Of a DNA stretch of 64,000 bases, positions 1 through 10,099 are shown piece after piece. Position 1 is the first letter of the stretch. Every line of letters begins with the position of its first letter. Under the pieces are notes generated by a model. It did no database searches and was not told the DNA's origin. It was given only the letters and a program-made list of their open reading frames with translations. The translations under genes were made by a program, and so were the position numbers. The stretch covers positions 52,596,684-52,660,683 of the forward strand of contig NC_087064.1 of assembly GCF_963678635.1 (NCBI RefSeq), read 5' to 3'. Origin of the DNA: Symsagittifera roscoffensis (lineage: Eukaryota; Xenacoelomorpha; Acoela; Convolutidae).

Positions 1-1370
1 TACGAGTGAAACATATTTATCCAAGAAAAGTCTGTGAGCTTCGTTGAACCTTGTTTGAAAAGGTAGAGCGATTCAATCTTCCAGTTTCTGAAGATAACAA
101 TTTTTTCAAGAACCTAGCAGTTTTCGATTTTGAGTCGATTTGTGTCCCAACAGTGGAACTAAAAGAAACTCTAACTACAACCTGGCTTGGAAAACATGTT
201 CCAGTTTAAGTCTCTATATCATCAGATCTGATTGATGAACCCATCTTTTTGTACAAAAAGGATCCACAGATCTTGATTATTGGTTTTTCAACCAACCCTG
301 AGCTGTTGGCTGAGCAAAGTAAACTAGAGATGAGAAAAAAATTCCAAAGTGTTGAAGTAGCTGTCAATGAAAGAATGAAAAATTTCTTTGATCAGCTGAA
401 CTAAGGAGGTAAAATTCTTCAAGTAACCAATTTGAGTACGAATATGACTTCATCGAAGACTCGGAACAAGCGAATTCTTGCGAATTCAGAAAAATCAACT
501 CATTGATTTGAAACAACATCTGGAGAGATATGTAAATATTTTGCCTGTTTTTGGATTTAACAGCGGTAGATATGATTTGAATTTGATTCAGTCCTGCTTA
601 ATTCCTTATTTGATTTGCGATAAAGAACCTGAAACATCAGTCATGAAAAAGGCAAACAATTTCATTTCTTTAGAGTTTGGAGATATAAAATTTCTCGACA
701 TAATGAAATTTCTGGGTGGGGCAACTACTCGGGACTCCTTTCTCAAAGCTTATGAAGCTTACCAAACGAAAAGATTCTTTCCCTATGAGTGGTTTGATAA
801 CCCAGACAAACTTGATTTTCCCAAATTGCCGCGGTATGAAGCCTTTTTCAGTAAACTTAGAAACAAAAAATCCTCTAGACAAAGACTTCATTGATTATAG
901 CAAACTGATAAAAAGCGGGCTTTAAGAACAACAAGCACTGAAAAAGCTTCAAGTTAAGACGGTGCCTCCATTTGATTTGGATAATTACATTTTCCTGCAA
1001 GAGACTTGGAAGAAAAACGGAATGACAGTGTTCAAAGACGACTTCTTGAAGTGGTACAACAACAAGGATGTAGTTCCAACCCTGGAAGCAATGCAAGGAA
1101 TGATTCAGTTTTATGCTAACAAGGGAATTGATGGATTGAAACTTGGATGTACACTTCTAAATCTAGCAAACATATGTCTACACAAATCTACAAATTACAA
1201 ATTTTATCCATTTTGCGAAAGTGATAAAGATTTGTGTGAAAAAATTCAAGAAGATATGACTGGTGGACCTTCCATTGTGTTCAGTCGAAAAGCTGTAGTT
1301 GATGAAACGTTCATCAGGATTTCGTCAGCTTTACACTTTCTCAATGTGTGTCTCGTTTGTGTCTCGATTA
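1..1370 (+). pseudogene. Protein-primed family B DNA polymerase, copy 1 (N-terminal half, decayed)
   Basis: This is the exonuclease half of a DNA_pol_B_2-type polymerase, the replicative enzyme of Polinton/Maverick and adintovirus-like elements. The left end is cut by the window. Exonuclease motif I is visible near 125-153 as FDFESICVPT with the metal-binding D-x-E kept. Exonuclease motif II lies near 550-590 as GFNSGRYDLNL, with the conserved N and Y-D. The block RFFPYEWFD with a following KLP is near 770-830. The frame is broken by a stop near 207, a stop after QLN near 402, and a shift near 890. Compared with the copy at 13640-15010 it lacks about 40 bases over polymerase motif A, and the homology ends abruptly near 1350, so motifs B and C are absent. 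It cannot encode a working enzyme. The family call rests on motifs recognised by eye. Confidence 0.85.
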
Positions 1371-1405
1371 TGTACTAAAATATTTTCTGAGTGACTTAGT
1401 CTAAT

Positions 1406-1603
1406 TCAAGGAGAATTCAAAACTAAATCAAAAAGATTTTTATTGTTATTAAATTTCAACCTCGCATTTACAATACTGTAATTAGAATCAAAATCTTTTG
1501 GTACAATCTCCTCTTTTTCTTGCTTTTGTTCCAATTTTGAATTTTTTGGAAGTGTACTTTGTAATTGATAAATTGAGTAAATGATAAGAACAAACTGATC
1601 CAT
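1406..1603 (-). CDS. Small element-encoded protein, 65 aa, unrecognised
   Basis: This is an ATG-started frame beginning MDQFVLIIYSIYQL, a short hydrophobic N-terminus followed by a lysine- and glutamate-rich middle and an asparagine-rich tail. Its ATG lies one base after the stop codon of the next minus-strand frame (…ACATAGTATGG), the tight packing expected of a viral or Polinton-type gene cluster. It lies between the truncated polymerase and the packaging ATPase. No second copy is visible, because the duplicated block at 7322 starts further right. I do not recognise the family, and chance openness in AT-rich DNA is possible. Confidence 0.35.
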   Translation of the reverse strand: MDQFVLIIYSIYQLQSTLPKNSKLEQKQEKEEIVPKDFDSNYSIVNARLKFNNNKNLFDLVLNSP

Positions 1604-1604
1604 A

Positions 1605-1850
1605 CTATGTCAATCGTTTAATGACAAAAATAGTGATAAGAGATATTAATTGTAAGCCTTTAGGCGAACTTAAAACAATTCTCCTTTTATGCAGAGAAGT
1701 TCTTCTTCGTGTGAGTTCTGATATTTTTTTCGAAATTTTACTAGGTCTACTTTTTGGAGATCTTTTAGTTCGACACGTAGCAAGTTTACTAGACAATCAC
1801 TGAGTAATTCAATGGAACTTTTTGGACAATGGGGCATGAATTGTTTTTGA
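1605..1850 (-). pseudogene. Small basic protein with hydrophobic C-terminal tail, frameshifted
   Basis: Two overlapping minus-strand frames read as one small gene broken by a frameshift near 1725. The upstream part has SSIELLSDCLVNLL and LKDLQKVDLVKF. The downstream part is strongly basic (SELTRRRTSLHKRR) and then turns hydrophobic (GLQLISLITIFVIKRLT) before its stop. A short basic protein with a hydrophobic tail beside the packaging ATPase would suit a minor capsid or DNA-binding role, but that is inference from position only. It lies directly downstream of the ATPase and one base upstream of the 65-residue frame. Confidence 0.4.
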
Positions 1851-2547
1851 AGTTTTTGGGTAAATGTTTGAAGTATTGGGAGTATAGAGACGTAATGTAT
1901 GCTCATCGTCCAAAAACTTTGTTTCTGTTCCTGCTGGTAAAAAAATTCTGATGGAATTCACCGGTTTGTGCAATATCTTAGCGAATCAACCGTTTTTGGA
2001 GTTAAATCGACGAGTAAAGGACCATACGGAGTAGATGTTGCATCTTGATACCACTCTTTCAATTATTATCCTAGACCTAGTAGTTGACTTAATGTATTGA
2101 ATTGTAAAACATCTCTGGGTGACTTGAACAAGATTAGATGTGTTTTTTGTAACTCAACACCACTTCCCAATTTGCTTTGATGAAACAAGTTATGCTTAAT
2201 TTAAGTTTTATTCAGGCCCCTGTGTCTTCCAGCAGTAGCAATTTTTACGAGCTGCCTAGAATTTGAATTGTTTTCACCAGACTCATCAAACAGTAACAGA
2301 TGTTTTTTTTCATTATTAGGAAGGTTTTCAATCAGTTCAAAGTCATCTCCCTGTGTAAATTTAAGGTTTTTTCTTTGCAATTGTCCATAAAAAGGAAGAT
2401 AATTTTGATAAAATTAATAAATTTTGTCAAATGTTGGTTGAAATGCACCAGTTTTTTAAACCAATCAAAAATAAGATGCAATTTTTCAGATCCACTTGGT
2501 CCAACCAGCGAAATAAAAACTGTGTTGGTAGAAATTAATTTATTCAT
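1808..2547 (-). pseudogene. FtsK/HerA-type genome-packaging ATPase, copy 1 (decayed)
   Basis: This frame starts MNKLISTNTVFISLVGPSGSEK. The GPSGSEK is a Walker A loop whose usual GK has become EK. Downstream frames carry the features of the polinton/virophage packaging ATPase: a hydrophobic Walker B strand (LLLFDESG), a HNLFHQS-like sensor stretch, and a HIILFKSPR-like strand, better preserved in the second copy. After the block LSQLLGLG-type sequence, copy 1 continues for about 85 more codons (YGPLLVDLTPKTVDSLRY near 1990-2040) that copy 2 has lost. Several frameshifts separate the pieces. In this family the enzyme pumps the element's DNA into a capsid, so its presence argues for a virus-like, capsid-coding ancestor. 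Not functional as it stands. Confidence 0.75.
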
Positions 2548-2597
2548 ATCTATGGAGAAGAAAATGTTTAACCAACTGTACTTGATAAAATTGCTAC

Positions 2598-2807
2598 CTA
2601 AACTGTTGTTGCTTCACGTGTAGTGGATAACATCATTCCAACGATAGCACATGCTACTATAAAAACTATGACAAAAAACTGGCACATGAAAACTAAAGGA
2701 GATCTAATGGACGTACGTCCAAAAAATTTCCTTGATTTTTGTTCATGAGTCTCCTCAGCAAAAACAAAAATTCCTAATTTTAATTGCTTATCACATTTAT
2801 CACCCAT
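2598..2807 (-). CDS. Small single-pass membrane protein of the Polinton-like element, 69 aa
   Basis: This intact ATG-to-stop frame starts MGDKCDKQLKLGIFVFAEE, has a basic stretch (SRKFFGRTSIRS), then one strong transmembrane helix (PLVFMCQFFVIVFIVACAIV) and a short polar tail. The homologous frame in the second block (7868-8077) is colinear at the protein level but carries an in-frame TGA just before the basic stretch. It lies immediately upstream of the ATPase on the same strand. A helix preceded by arginines suggests a cytoplasmic N-terminus. Small membrane proteins are common in polinton and adintovirus gene sets, but I do not recognise a named family. Confidence 0.5.
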   Translation of the reverse strand: MGDKCDKQLKLGIFVFAEETHEQKSRKFFGRTSIRSPLVFMCQFFVIVFIVACAIVGMMLSTTREATTV

Positions 2808-2899
2808 CTCAACTTTGGAAAGAAAAAATTGATAATGAGTAACATTTAACTTTCAAAAACACAAGATAATATAAAATTTTTTAGATAATTCACAATTTA

Positions 2900-4120
2900 T
2901 TTTAAAAAACATCGAGTCCATGTTCCGTATGCAAATGCTTTTCTTTCTGCCTAGTGAAAAAATTTTGCATTACGAAATGGGTAGTTGCTAGACCTCCAAT
3001 CAGATTCTTCATCTTTGAAAATCAAATTCTGATTTCTTGGACATGCGTTGTCATCCAAGTTTGTAACCTTTGTTTTCAGATTTTCTGACAGAATTTTACA
3101 TTTTTCATAACCTTTTACAAAAAAACTCCGTTTCTGGAGCTTTTAATTTTTTCAAATTTTCTTTAATCTCAGTATATTTTTCATAAACACTACTCCAATT
3201 GATTCCATGAAGATGCTTCAGACACCTAGCAGACTGAGATGTTGCTTTGAACTTTTTGGGAGGAAGAAAGGAATACCCCACAATTTGTCCATTTTTATAA
3301 ACTCCTAACTCTTTCACTATTTTGGTTTTCAATACACTCCTTATCTTAAAGAACGAGACTCATGATGTTAAATGTTCTCACTGAAATTTTTGGTTGAAAC
3401 GACTAACAATCGAACACAAACATATACTGTTGAAGCAAAAACTTTAATATATAAACAGAAGAGCAATCCAGTAACGTGACCAAGAAAACAAGAGCTAGGA
3501 AATCTCGGTAAACCAAAACAATAACCAGGTCCCTTATGAGTAGTAGATTTCACAGATCCAGCTGCATCATGTAAAATTGCATGAAGTCTAAAAATTTTTG
3601 AATTAAAATAACCTATACAAGAATTTCCTCAACCAATTACACCTCCAAATGGGAATTTTTGGTCCATTTCTTTCAAATTTATGTTTGAGTGCAAAACAAT
3701 ACAGTTACATAGGAAGTAATTTTTCTTTTTGTAATTGAATAAAAGTAATGCCTAATCAAATCAAAATTTCTGAGAATTACATTCAATTTCTGAGCATTCT
3801 TTTTCTACAGTGCATTCGTCAATAATGATACACGTTTTTTGAATGTTTCTACTTAAGACAGCACTGAGGAGATAAAATCAACCAGTTTATCATACGGCTT
3901 TTTTTCCAACTGAAAACTCCGATTGTGTTTCCTTTTCTACGATCTAGTATTTTAATATCTGACGGATAACATCGAAAAATTTTACCTATTCCATTATGCA
4001 AGGTCCACTCAAATTGAGAAATTTGTGAATCGAAATCCAAATCTTGCAATTTTAATAACTTTTGGATTCCAAAACTGTTAGTGAGAATTTTTGAGACTTT
4101 TCTTCTAAGACGATATGAAA
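2900..4120 (-). pseudogene. Unrecognised conserved element protein X, copy 1 (decayed, ~390 codons)
   Basis: Several minus-strand frames form one long broken gene matched piece by piece in the second block. From the N-terminal side: 3849-4118 has ISQFEWTLHNGIGKIFRC; 3370-3690 has FPFGGVIG, SKIFRLHAILHDAAGS and LPRFPSSCFLGH; 3105-3332 has YSFLPPKKFKATSQSA and HLHGINW; 2900-3120 has KGYEKCKIL, NLDDNACP and ERKAFAYGTWT. A stop interrupts the last part and at least three frameshifts separate the pieces. The same peptides stay in frame within each segment in both copies, which marks the minus strand as coding. Repeated C and H residues suggest metal binding in the middle part, but I cannot name the family. 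It lies upstream of the membrane protein and ATPase on the same strand. Confidence 0.55.
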
Positions 4121-4342
4121 AAGTCCCAATTCATTTTGAAGCTTTAAAATAAGATTTCGGGAAAAACGAATGTTCCAACTCATACTGCTCAGCTCAAAGA
4201 AACTTTTAAAACGATTCAAGAAGATGAATATTTGAACTACATGACTATAATAACATCACTCAACAGTTTATTGAACATTACAGTTCTCAACAACTATAAA
4301 ATCTCCCAAGTTTTGAACGAGTTCTTTGAATCCGTTCAATGA
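4115..4342 (+). pseudogene. Small plus-strand frame with a stop shared by both copies
   Basis: From ATG (MKKSQFILKL) to TGA the frame is 76 codons. It is matched base for base in length by 9399-9626. An in-frame TAA at codon 11 is present in both copies, so it predates the duplication, unless the true start lies further downstream. After it comes VPTHTAQLKETF, then YLNYMTIITSLNSLLNIT, a soluble helical-looking stretch. The differences between copies change amino acids freely, so no purifying selection is evident. Its 5' end slightly overlaps the minus-strand protein X. Function unknown. Confidence 0.35.
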
Positions 4343-4785
4343 ATTTGTTTCAATGAATTTGTTCAATTCGTTCGAGTTCTTTATATCGTTCCTTGCAAAT
4401 TTCACTTAGTATTAATCGGATCAACGGTCGAGCAAATTTAGCAAAGATTAGATAAATATCAACTCACTTACCAAATTTTTGACTGTATTTATAAATTATA
4501 CAAATACAGATTTAATTCCAATATTATTTCACCATGAGTTGAAATTTTCAATCAATTGAATCTTGCAGTCGAACACAACTTGAATTGTAGAATACCGGAA
4601 AAATTTGCCAGTGTTGCAAAGAAACGCTTGCTGCGAAAAAAACTCAAAAGATATTTTCTCAGTTCTGTTTAGAAGCTCGCGTCCACTCAGACCCTTCGAT
4701 CAGCTTTTTTGGAAAGAATTGGATTAGTTCAAAATGAGAATGCTTTGTTAAAAATTGTTCTTTGTTTCATTGATAGTTATGGTTC

Positions 4786-4794
4786 TATAAATAG
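4786..4794 (+). promoter_or_regulatory. TATA-box-like TATAAATAG, copy 1
   Basis: TATAAATAG followed by GTGAGCGTGTC is kept exactly in the second block at 10071-10079, although the flanks differ. Conservation between two decaying copies is weak evidence only. No clear coding region follows for about 850 bases on the plus strand, so what it would serve is unclear. Confidence 0.3.
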
Positions 4795-4799
4795 TGAGC

Positions 4800-5640
4800 G
4801 TGTCAAATTTTCTATTAGTAATTGAATATTTGCTTACAAAAATCTTGTCAAAAATTAATTATTTTATTTCAAATCAAAAGTTTCTTCAACGAATAAATTT
4901 GTAATTTTTAAGACGTATGCAAAAATTAAATCAGAGATTTTTCGCAAAATGCAAATTTTGATTTGATTACTTCAACCAAATTGCAAAAAAATTAATTAAG
5001 TTTTTTAACAAGATACAAAAATTGTTTTGATTTTTATAACAAGTTTGCAAAAGTTTTCATAAAAGTTTTGTGTAAAATGCAATTTTTTTTTGTGGTTTTT
5101 TAGAGAACAAATGCAAAAATCTAACTTTTTTTTCTTATGCATATGCAAAAATTTAATGTAAAAAACTTGTTAAGTAAATGCTGAAAAAAATTTCATTATT
5201 GATGACTTTGAGTGCTATTCCCTACCTTAAAACATTCTTTTTCTGATGTATTCGATCAACATACAAGCATAATTTGAATTTTTCAATGATTAAATTTAGA
5301 TCAAAGAAATTTTGTTTTTCAACAGTGCAAGAAAACCTTGTTACAAATTTTTTTATAATGCTTTATAAAAATTTTCTTAATTTGCAATATTTTCTTTGAT
5401 TTTTTTAACAAGTGTTCCATAAATACTATAAAACTTTTGCATGGTGATACAATTAATGTGAATTTCCTCAACATTTATGCAAAAATTGTAATGTTTTTTT
5501 CATCATGTGCGCAAAAAGTTTTAAATTCTTTTTTATTTATTAATTGCATAATTAGTTTGATTTTCAATATAATTTTATAAAAAAATTTTAAAAATTGACC
5601 TTTTACTTTATCTCTTTGTTCCTATCTCTTAAAAATATTT
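4800..5640. other. AT-rich non-coding stretch with recurrent TGCAAAAATT
   Basis: No frame of any length is conserved with the matching stretch at 10100-10950. The DNA is built from loose repeats of TGCAAAAATT-like words separated by T-runs and occurs in both blocks. It may be an old origin, a spacer or a degenerate minisatellite. I see no gene here. Confidence 0.5.
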
Positions 5641-6060
5641 ACAAATCAAAGAGCTGTCGAATAGCTGAGTTCCCAAAACTTTGCAAGTTCTCAGTGGAGC
5701 GCAAAGCTGGTCTTGCCACCATCACTGGTGGTTGTCTTGGTGGTTCGCTGACTGGATTTCTTGGCTAAGAGAAACCCTCATCTTCTTCGATGGCAATTGG
5801 CTTGTCCACAGATCCCTCTTGCCAAGGAAAACGTCGAATGGTTGAGCCACATATATGAGTCCGGTGTTTCGGGTGGTTCAATCCCACATGCCCAGCCACT
5901 TCTTCTATCATTTGCATTTCTCCAAGTTAGTTCTCTGTCTTGGGTACTTGCGTCATACGATGTTCAATGAAATCTCTTTGCATCACCTTCACCTGTCCAA
6001 GTCTGGCGCATCACCTCCTCCCAATTTTGGGTACTTTTACACATTGATGTATCCAATCAC
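5640..6060 (-). pseudogene. Element frame with methionine/glutamate repeat, copy 1
   Basis: This region is higher in GC than its surroundings. Minus-strand translation gives QLGEMQMIEEVAGHVG, which recurs in the second block, there in two tandem versions. The plus strand of the same DNA gives a glycine-rich peptide (AGLATITGGCLGG) near 5706. Stops interrupt both strands, so I cannot decide which was coding. Protein family not recognised. Confidence 0.3.
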
Positions 6061-6139
6061 AAAAAAGTTCAGTTTTTGTTCTAATTATCGTATGCAATCA
6101 GACAAAATTTTACCGTTTAAGAAACTAAATTTTCCAAAT

Positions 6140-6376
6140 AAGTAAAAGTATTTACAAGAGCAATTGCAAATCAAATGACCAAAAGTTGTTTGCAGTAAAA
6201 ACAAGAAATTTTGCCGATATAAGTATCAAAAGAAAGAAATTCAAAAAAAGTAGTATCTCTGCAAATCTTCTCATCAAGTTAATTGTGTTTTTTGTGTAAA
6301 GTCGATGAAAAACTGCTGATTTTTGAGTATATAGTCAAGGTCTTTGATTTTGATCTAGATTTGAGAGGACAACTCA
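6140..6376 (-). pseudogene. Small hydrophobic protein, copy 1
   Basis: The minus strand reads NLMRRFAEILLFLNFFLLIL, a basic start followed by a strong hydrophobic helix. The homologous sequence at 11623-11800 reads NLMRRLAEVLHLLNFLLLIL. Hydrophobicity and the MRR start persist in both copies. The competing plus-strand frame is open only in copy 2 (11681-12118). A one- or two-helix membrane protein is the more economical reading, but confidence is low. Confidence 0.3.
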
Positions 6377-6757
6377 AAGTTAATGAATTTTTTAAAGCAA
6401 ATCATTGAAAATCTGATTCCAAACCTGATCAGGCAAGATTTTGAAATTTGAAAATCCTTAAAAAAATGGAGGAATAAAGAATTTGCTGGGAAGTTTTGAC
6501 AAATTTGGGAATTGGGTAGGGAATAAAAATAGTCTTTGAAATATAATCGTCCGACTTTTTTATTAAGTTCAAAATTTCTAAAATAAATAAAAAAAAGTTT
6601 TCTGGTCATGTGTAACACAGCAGCAAACTTATAGCTTTGATACGCTATATGTGGATTAAAAAAACTATATGATTGAGTAAGTTTCCCTAAAACTACCTAA
6701 GTGACGACATAAACTTCCAAAAAATTGTGAAAAAATCAAGAGTCTACATCTATTCTA

Positions 6758-7322
6758 CAAAGAGTCTTAGTCTACAAAGAAAACTTATCAGTTCATATTT
6801 TTCTCAAAAAAATCAAAGCAAAATACGTTGCAAGAGAAAAAAACTGGCAGTAAAAATTAATTTCCTTCGATAAATTCATAATTATTGAAATTAACTCGAA
6901 TTACAAATGCAAATACGAAAAGAACAAAAATCAGGTGCGAAAATTATCCAGTTCGCCTTTCGTCCGTGTGATGTTTATAAGTCGATGAGCTAAAAAGGAT
7001 TCTTCAAAATGATGTCTCTATGTTTTGTTTTATCTACAAAAAAGCAATTTTCTTTCAGTTAAAACTACGGACAGAACTCGTATGAGCTGATGTATAACAA
7101 GATGAGGCCCCTAGAATGATGCAGATTGGGAGAATCAAATGACTGACATGGACACACAATCGTGTATTTGTTATTGCGTCACCAATTCGATTCTAATCAG
7201 TCGCCATCTACGTTTTCAGTTTTTACTATCTGACCGGTGACATAGTAGTGGCTGCACTGGGTGTAGCCAGCACATCCCCGGGGGCACTATCTGGCGTTCC
7301 AGCAGTTGATGTGTTATTTTGC
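6758..7322. other. Unique junction segment between the two duplicated blocks
   Basis: These 565 bases match neither block. The last 110 bases have unusually high GC, and on the minus strand give an open peptide containing TSTAGTPDSAPGDVLATPS before a stop near 7221. That peptide runs up to the block edge and may be the tail of a low-complexity protein fused to the truncated ATPase end. Otherwise I see no gene. Confidence 0.4.
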
Positions 7323-7342
7323 TGATAACACTCTTTCAATTA

Positions 7343-7817
7343 TCATCCTAGACCTAGTAGTTGACTTAATGTATTGAATTGTAAAACAACTCTCGGTGAC
7401 TTGAACAAGATTATATGTGTTTTTTGTAACTCAACACCACTTCCCAATGTGCTTTGATGAAACAAGTTATGCTTAAAAAAAGTTTTATTCAGTCCGCTGT
7501 GTCTTCCAGCAGGAGCAATTTTTACAAGCTGCCTAGAATTTGAATTGTTTTTACCAGATTCATCAAACAGTAACAGGTGTTTTGTTTCAATATTAGGAAG
7601 GTTTTCAATCAGTTCAAAATAATCTCCTTGGGTAAATTTAAGCTTATTCTTTGCATTTGTCCGTAAAAAAGAAGATAATATTGATAAAATTAATAAAATC
7701 AAATGCTGGTTGAAATGTACCAATTTTTAACCAATCAAATATAAGATGCAATTTTTCAGATCCACTTGGTCCAACCAGCGAAATAAAAACTGTTTTGATA
7801 GAAATTAATTTATTCAT
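7343..7817 (-). pseudogene. FtsK/HerA-type packaging ATPase, copy 2 (C-terminally truncated)
   Basis: This copy gives the clearest view of the family. From the N-terminus it has a Walker A remnant GPSGSEK near 7760-7790, then FTQGDYFELIENLP and the Walker B strand KHLLLFDESG. Next come a glycine/arginine loop (AGRHSGLNKTF), the stretch KHNLFHQS and the strand THIILFKSPRVV. It ends LSQLLGLG at the block edge, so the C-terminal ~85 codons seen in copy 1 are missing. HNLF…LFK(N/S)PR is the hallmark arrangement of polinton and virophage packaging ATPases. A frameshift separates the Walker A part from the rest. Inactive. Confidence 0.8.
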
Positions 7818-7867
7818 ATCTTTGGAGAAGAAAATTTATAACCAACTGTACTTGATAAAATTGCTAC

Positions 7868-8077
7868 CCAAACTGTTGTTTCTTCACGTGTAGTGGATAA
7901 CATCATTCGAACAATTGCACATGCTAGTATTAAAACTATGACAAACAATTGGCACATGAAAACTAAAGGAGATCTAATGGACGTACGTCCAAAAAAGTTT
8001 CATGATTTTTGTTCATGAGTCTCCTCAGCAAAAACAAAAATTCCTAATTTTAATCGCTTGTCACATTTATTATCCAT
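7868..8077 (-). pseudogene. Small single-pass membrane protein, copy 2 (nonsense)
   Basis: This is the counterpart of 2598-2807. It starts MDNKCDKRLKLGIFVFAEE and acquires TGA just before the basic stretch. The transmembrane part is still recognisable downstream. The stop codon that ends copy 1 is replaced by TGG here. The changes indicate relaxed constraint in this copy. Confidence 0.5.
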
Positions 8078-8169
8078 CTCAACTTTGGAATGAAAAAATT
8101 GATAATGAGTAACATTTAACTTTCAAAAACTCAAGATAATATAAAAATTTTTAGATAATTCACAATTTA

Positions 8170-9240
8170 TTTAAAAAAACATCGAGTCCATGTTCCGTAT
8201 GCAAATGCTTTTCTTTCTGCCTAGTGAAGAAGTTTTGCATTACGAAATGGGTAGTTGCTAGACCTCCAATCAGATTCTTCATCTTTGAAGTTCAAATTCT
8301 GAACTTTTAGGCATGCGTTGTCATCCAAGTTTGTAACCTTTGTTTTCAGATTTTCTGACAAATTTCACTTTTTTTCATAACCGTTTACAAAAAAAACTCC
8401 GTTTCTGGAGCTTTTAATTTTTTCAATATTTCTTGAATCTCAGTATATTTTTCATAACCACTATTCCAATTGATTCCATGAAGATGCTTCAGACACAAAG
8501 CAGACTGAGATGTTGCTTTGAACTTTTTGGGAGGAAGAAAGGAATACCTCACAATTTGTTCATTTTTATAAACTCCCAACTCTTTCACTATTTTGGTTTT
8601 CAAACACTCAATATCCGAAAGAACGAGACTCAGGATGTTAACTATTCTCACTAAAATTTTTGGTTAAAATGACTAACAATCGAACAAAACATATACTGTT
8701 GAAGCAAAAACGTTAATATATAAACAGGAGAGCAATCCAATCATGTGACCAAGAAAACAAGAGCTAGGAAATCTCGGTAAAATACAACAATAACCAGGTC
8801 CCTTATGCGTAGTAGATTTCACAGATCCAGTTGCATCATGTAAAATTGCATGAAGTCTGAAAATTTTGGAATTAAAACAACGTATACAAGAATTTCCTCT
8901 ACCAATTACACCTCCAAATGGGAAATTTTGGTCCATTCCTTTCCAATTTATGTTTGGGTGCAAAACAATACAGGTACAATGGAAGTAATTTTTCTTATTG
9001 TAATTGATGAAAAGTCATGCCTAATCAAATCAAAACTTTTGAGATTTACATTCAGTTTCTGAGCATTCTTTTTCTACAGTGCATTCGTCAATAATGATAC
9101 ACACTTTTTTTGAATGTTTCTACTCAAGACAGCACTGAGGAGATAAAATCAATCAGTTTATCATACTGCTTTTTTTCCAACTGAAAATTCCGATTGTGTT
9201 TCCTTTTCTACGATATTCTATAAAATCTATTTTTTAAATT
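8170..9240 (-). pseudogene. Unrecognised conserved element protein X, copy 2 (decayed)
   Basis: This is the counterpart of 2900-4120. The best-kept parts are 8673-8963 (WKGMDQNFPFGGVIG, SKIFRLHAILHDATGS, PRFPSSCFLGH) and 8385-8651 (LSLVLSDIECLKTKIV, YSFLPPKKFKATSQSA, HGINWNSGYEKYTEI). Just upstream of 8963 another frame has a cysteine-dense stretch (IDECTVEKECSETEC) that could be a zinc-binding module. Frameshifts separate the parts. Its length and chain order agree with copy 1, so both descend from one gene of about 390 codons. Confidence 0.55.
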
Positions 9241-9398
9241 TCTGACCGATAACTTAGAACAATTTTACCTCTTCATTTAAGCAAGGTCCACTCACATTGA
9301 AAAATTTGTGAATCTAAGTCCAAATGTTGCAATTTTAATTAATTTTTGGATTCCAAAATTGTTAGTGAGAATTTTTGAGACTTTTCTTTTAAGACAAT

Positions 9399-9626
9399 AT
9401 GAAAAAGTCCCAATTCATTTTGAAGCTTTAAAACAAAATTTCGGAAAAAACGAAAGTTCCAACTCATACTGCTCAGCTCAAAGAAACTTTTCAAATGATT
9501 CAAGAAGATGAATATTTGAACTACATGACTATAATAACATCACTCAATAATTTATTGAACATTACAGTTCTCAACAACTATAAAATCTCCCAAGACTTGA
9601 ACGAGTTCTCTGAATCCGTTCAATGA
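9399..9626 (+). pseudogene. Small plus-strand frame, copy 2, with the shared stop
   Basis: It has the same 76-codon length and the same TAA at codon 11 as 4115-4342. After the stop it reads VPTHTAQLKETF and YLNYMTIITSLNNLLNIT. The shared nonsense codon is the useful information here, because it dates that lesion before the block duplication. Confidence 0.35.
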
Positions 9627-9839
9627 ATTCGTTTCAATGAATTCGTTCAATTCGTTCGAGTTCTTTATATCGTTCCTTGCAAATTTCACTTAGTATTAAT
9701 CGGATCAACGCTCGAACTAATATAGCAAAGATTAGATAAATATCAACTCACTTACCAAACTTTTGACAGTATTTATAATTTATACAACTACAGACTTAAT
9801 TCCAATATTATTTCACCATGAGGTGAAGTTTTCAATCAA

Positions 9840-10022
9840 TTGAATCTTGCAGTCGAACACAACTTGAAATGTAGAATACCAGAAAAATTTCCCAGTGTTG
9901 CAAAAAAACACTTGCTGCGAAAAAAAACTCAAAAGATATTTTCTCAGTTCTGTTTAGAAGCTCGCGTCCACTCAGACCCTTGGGTCAGTTTTTTTGGAAA
10001 GAATTTGAAATGTTCAAAATGA
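9840..10022 (+). CDS. Short basic reading frame, 60 codons, uncertain
   Basis: The frame has a TTG start in context (NLAVEHNLKCRIPEKF), a basic middle (HLLRKKTQKI) and the segment FSQFCLEARVHSDP. The last segment recurs in copy 1 near 4650-4700, although copy 1 lacks one A in the poly-A and is shifted. No family is recognised. It could be the end of a decayed gene or a chance frame. Confidence 0.25.
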   Translation: MNLAVEHNLKCRIPEKFPSVAKKHLLRKKTQKIFSQFCLEARVHSDPWVSFFGKNLKCSK

Positions 10023-10070
10023 GAATGATTTGTTAAAAATTGTTCTTTGTTTCATTGATGGTTATGAATC

Positions 10071-10079
10071 TATAAATAG
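10071..10079 (+). promoter_or_regulatory. TATA-box-like TATAAATAG, copy 2
   Basis: This is the same nonamer and the same following GTGAGCGTGTC as at 4786-4794. No transcript can be assigned. Confidence 0.3.
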
Positions 10080-10099
10080 TGAGCGTGTCAAATTTTCTA

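Larger units (their letters stand above)
2046..6758 (+). repeat. Direct duplication, copy 1 of a ~4.7 kb gene block
   Basis: This block is repeated in the same orientation at 7322-12255. The alignment is continuous, with an offset rising from about 5276 to about 5500 because of small insertions in the second copy. By eye the copies are roughly 90 percent identical. The left edge falls at the shared run ACTCTTTCAATTAT and the right edge just after a shared GTGAAAAAA…AGAGTCT run. The block contains the ATPase, a membrane protein, an unrecognised conserved protein and smaller frames. The stop codon inside the small frame at 4115 is shared by both copies, showing that some decay preceded the duplication. 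Confidence 0.9.
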
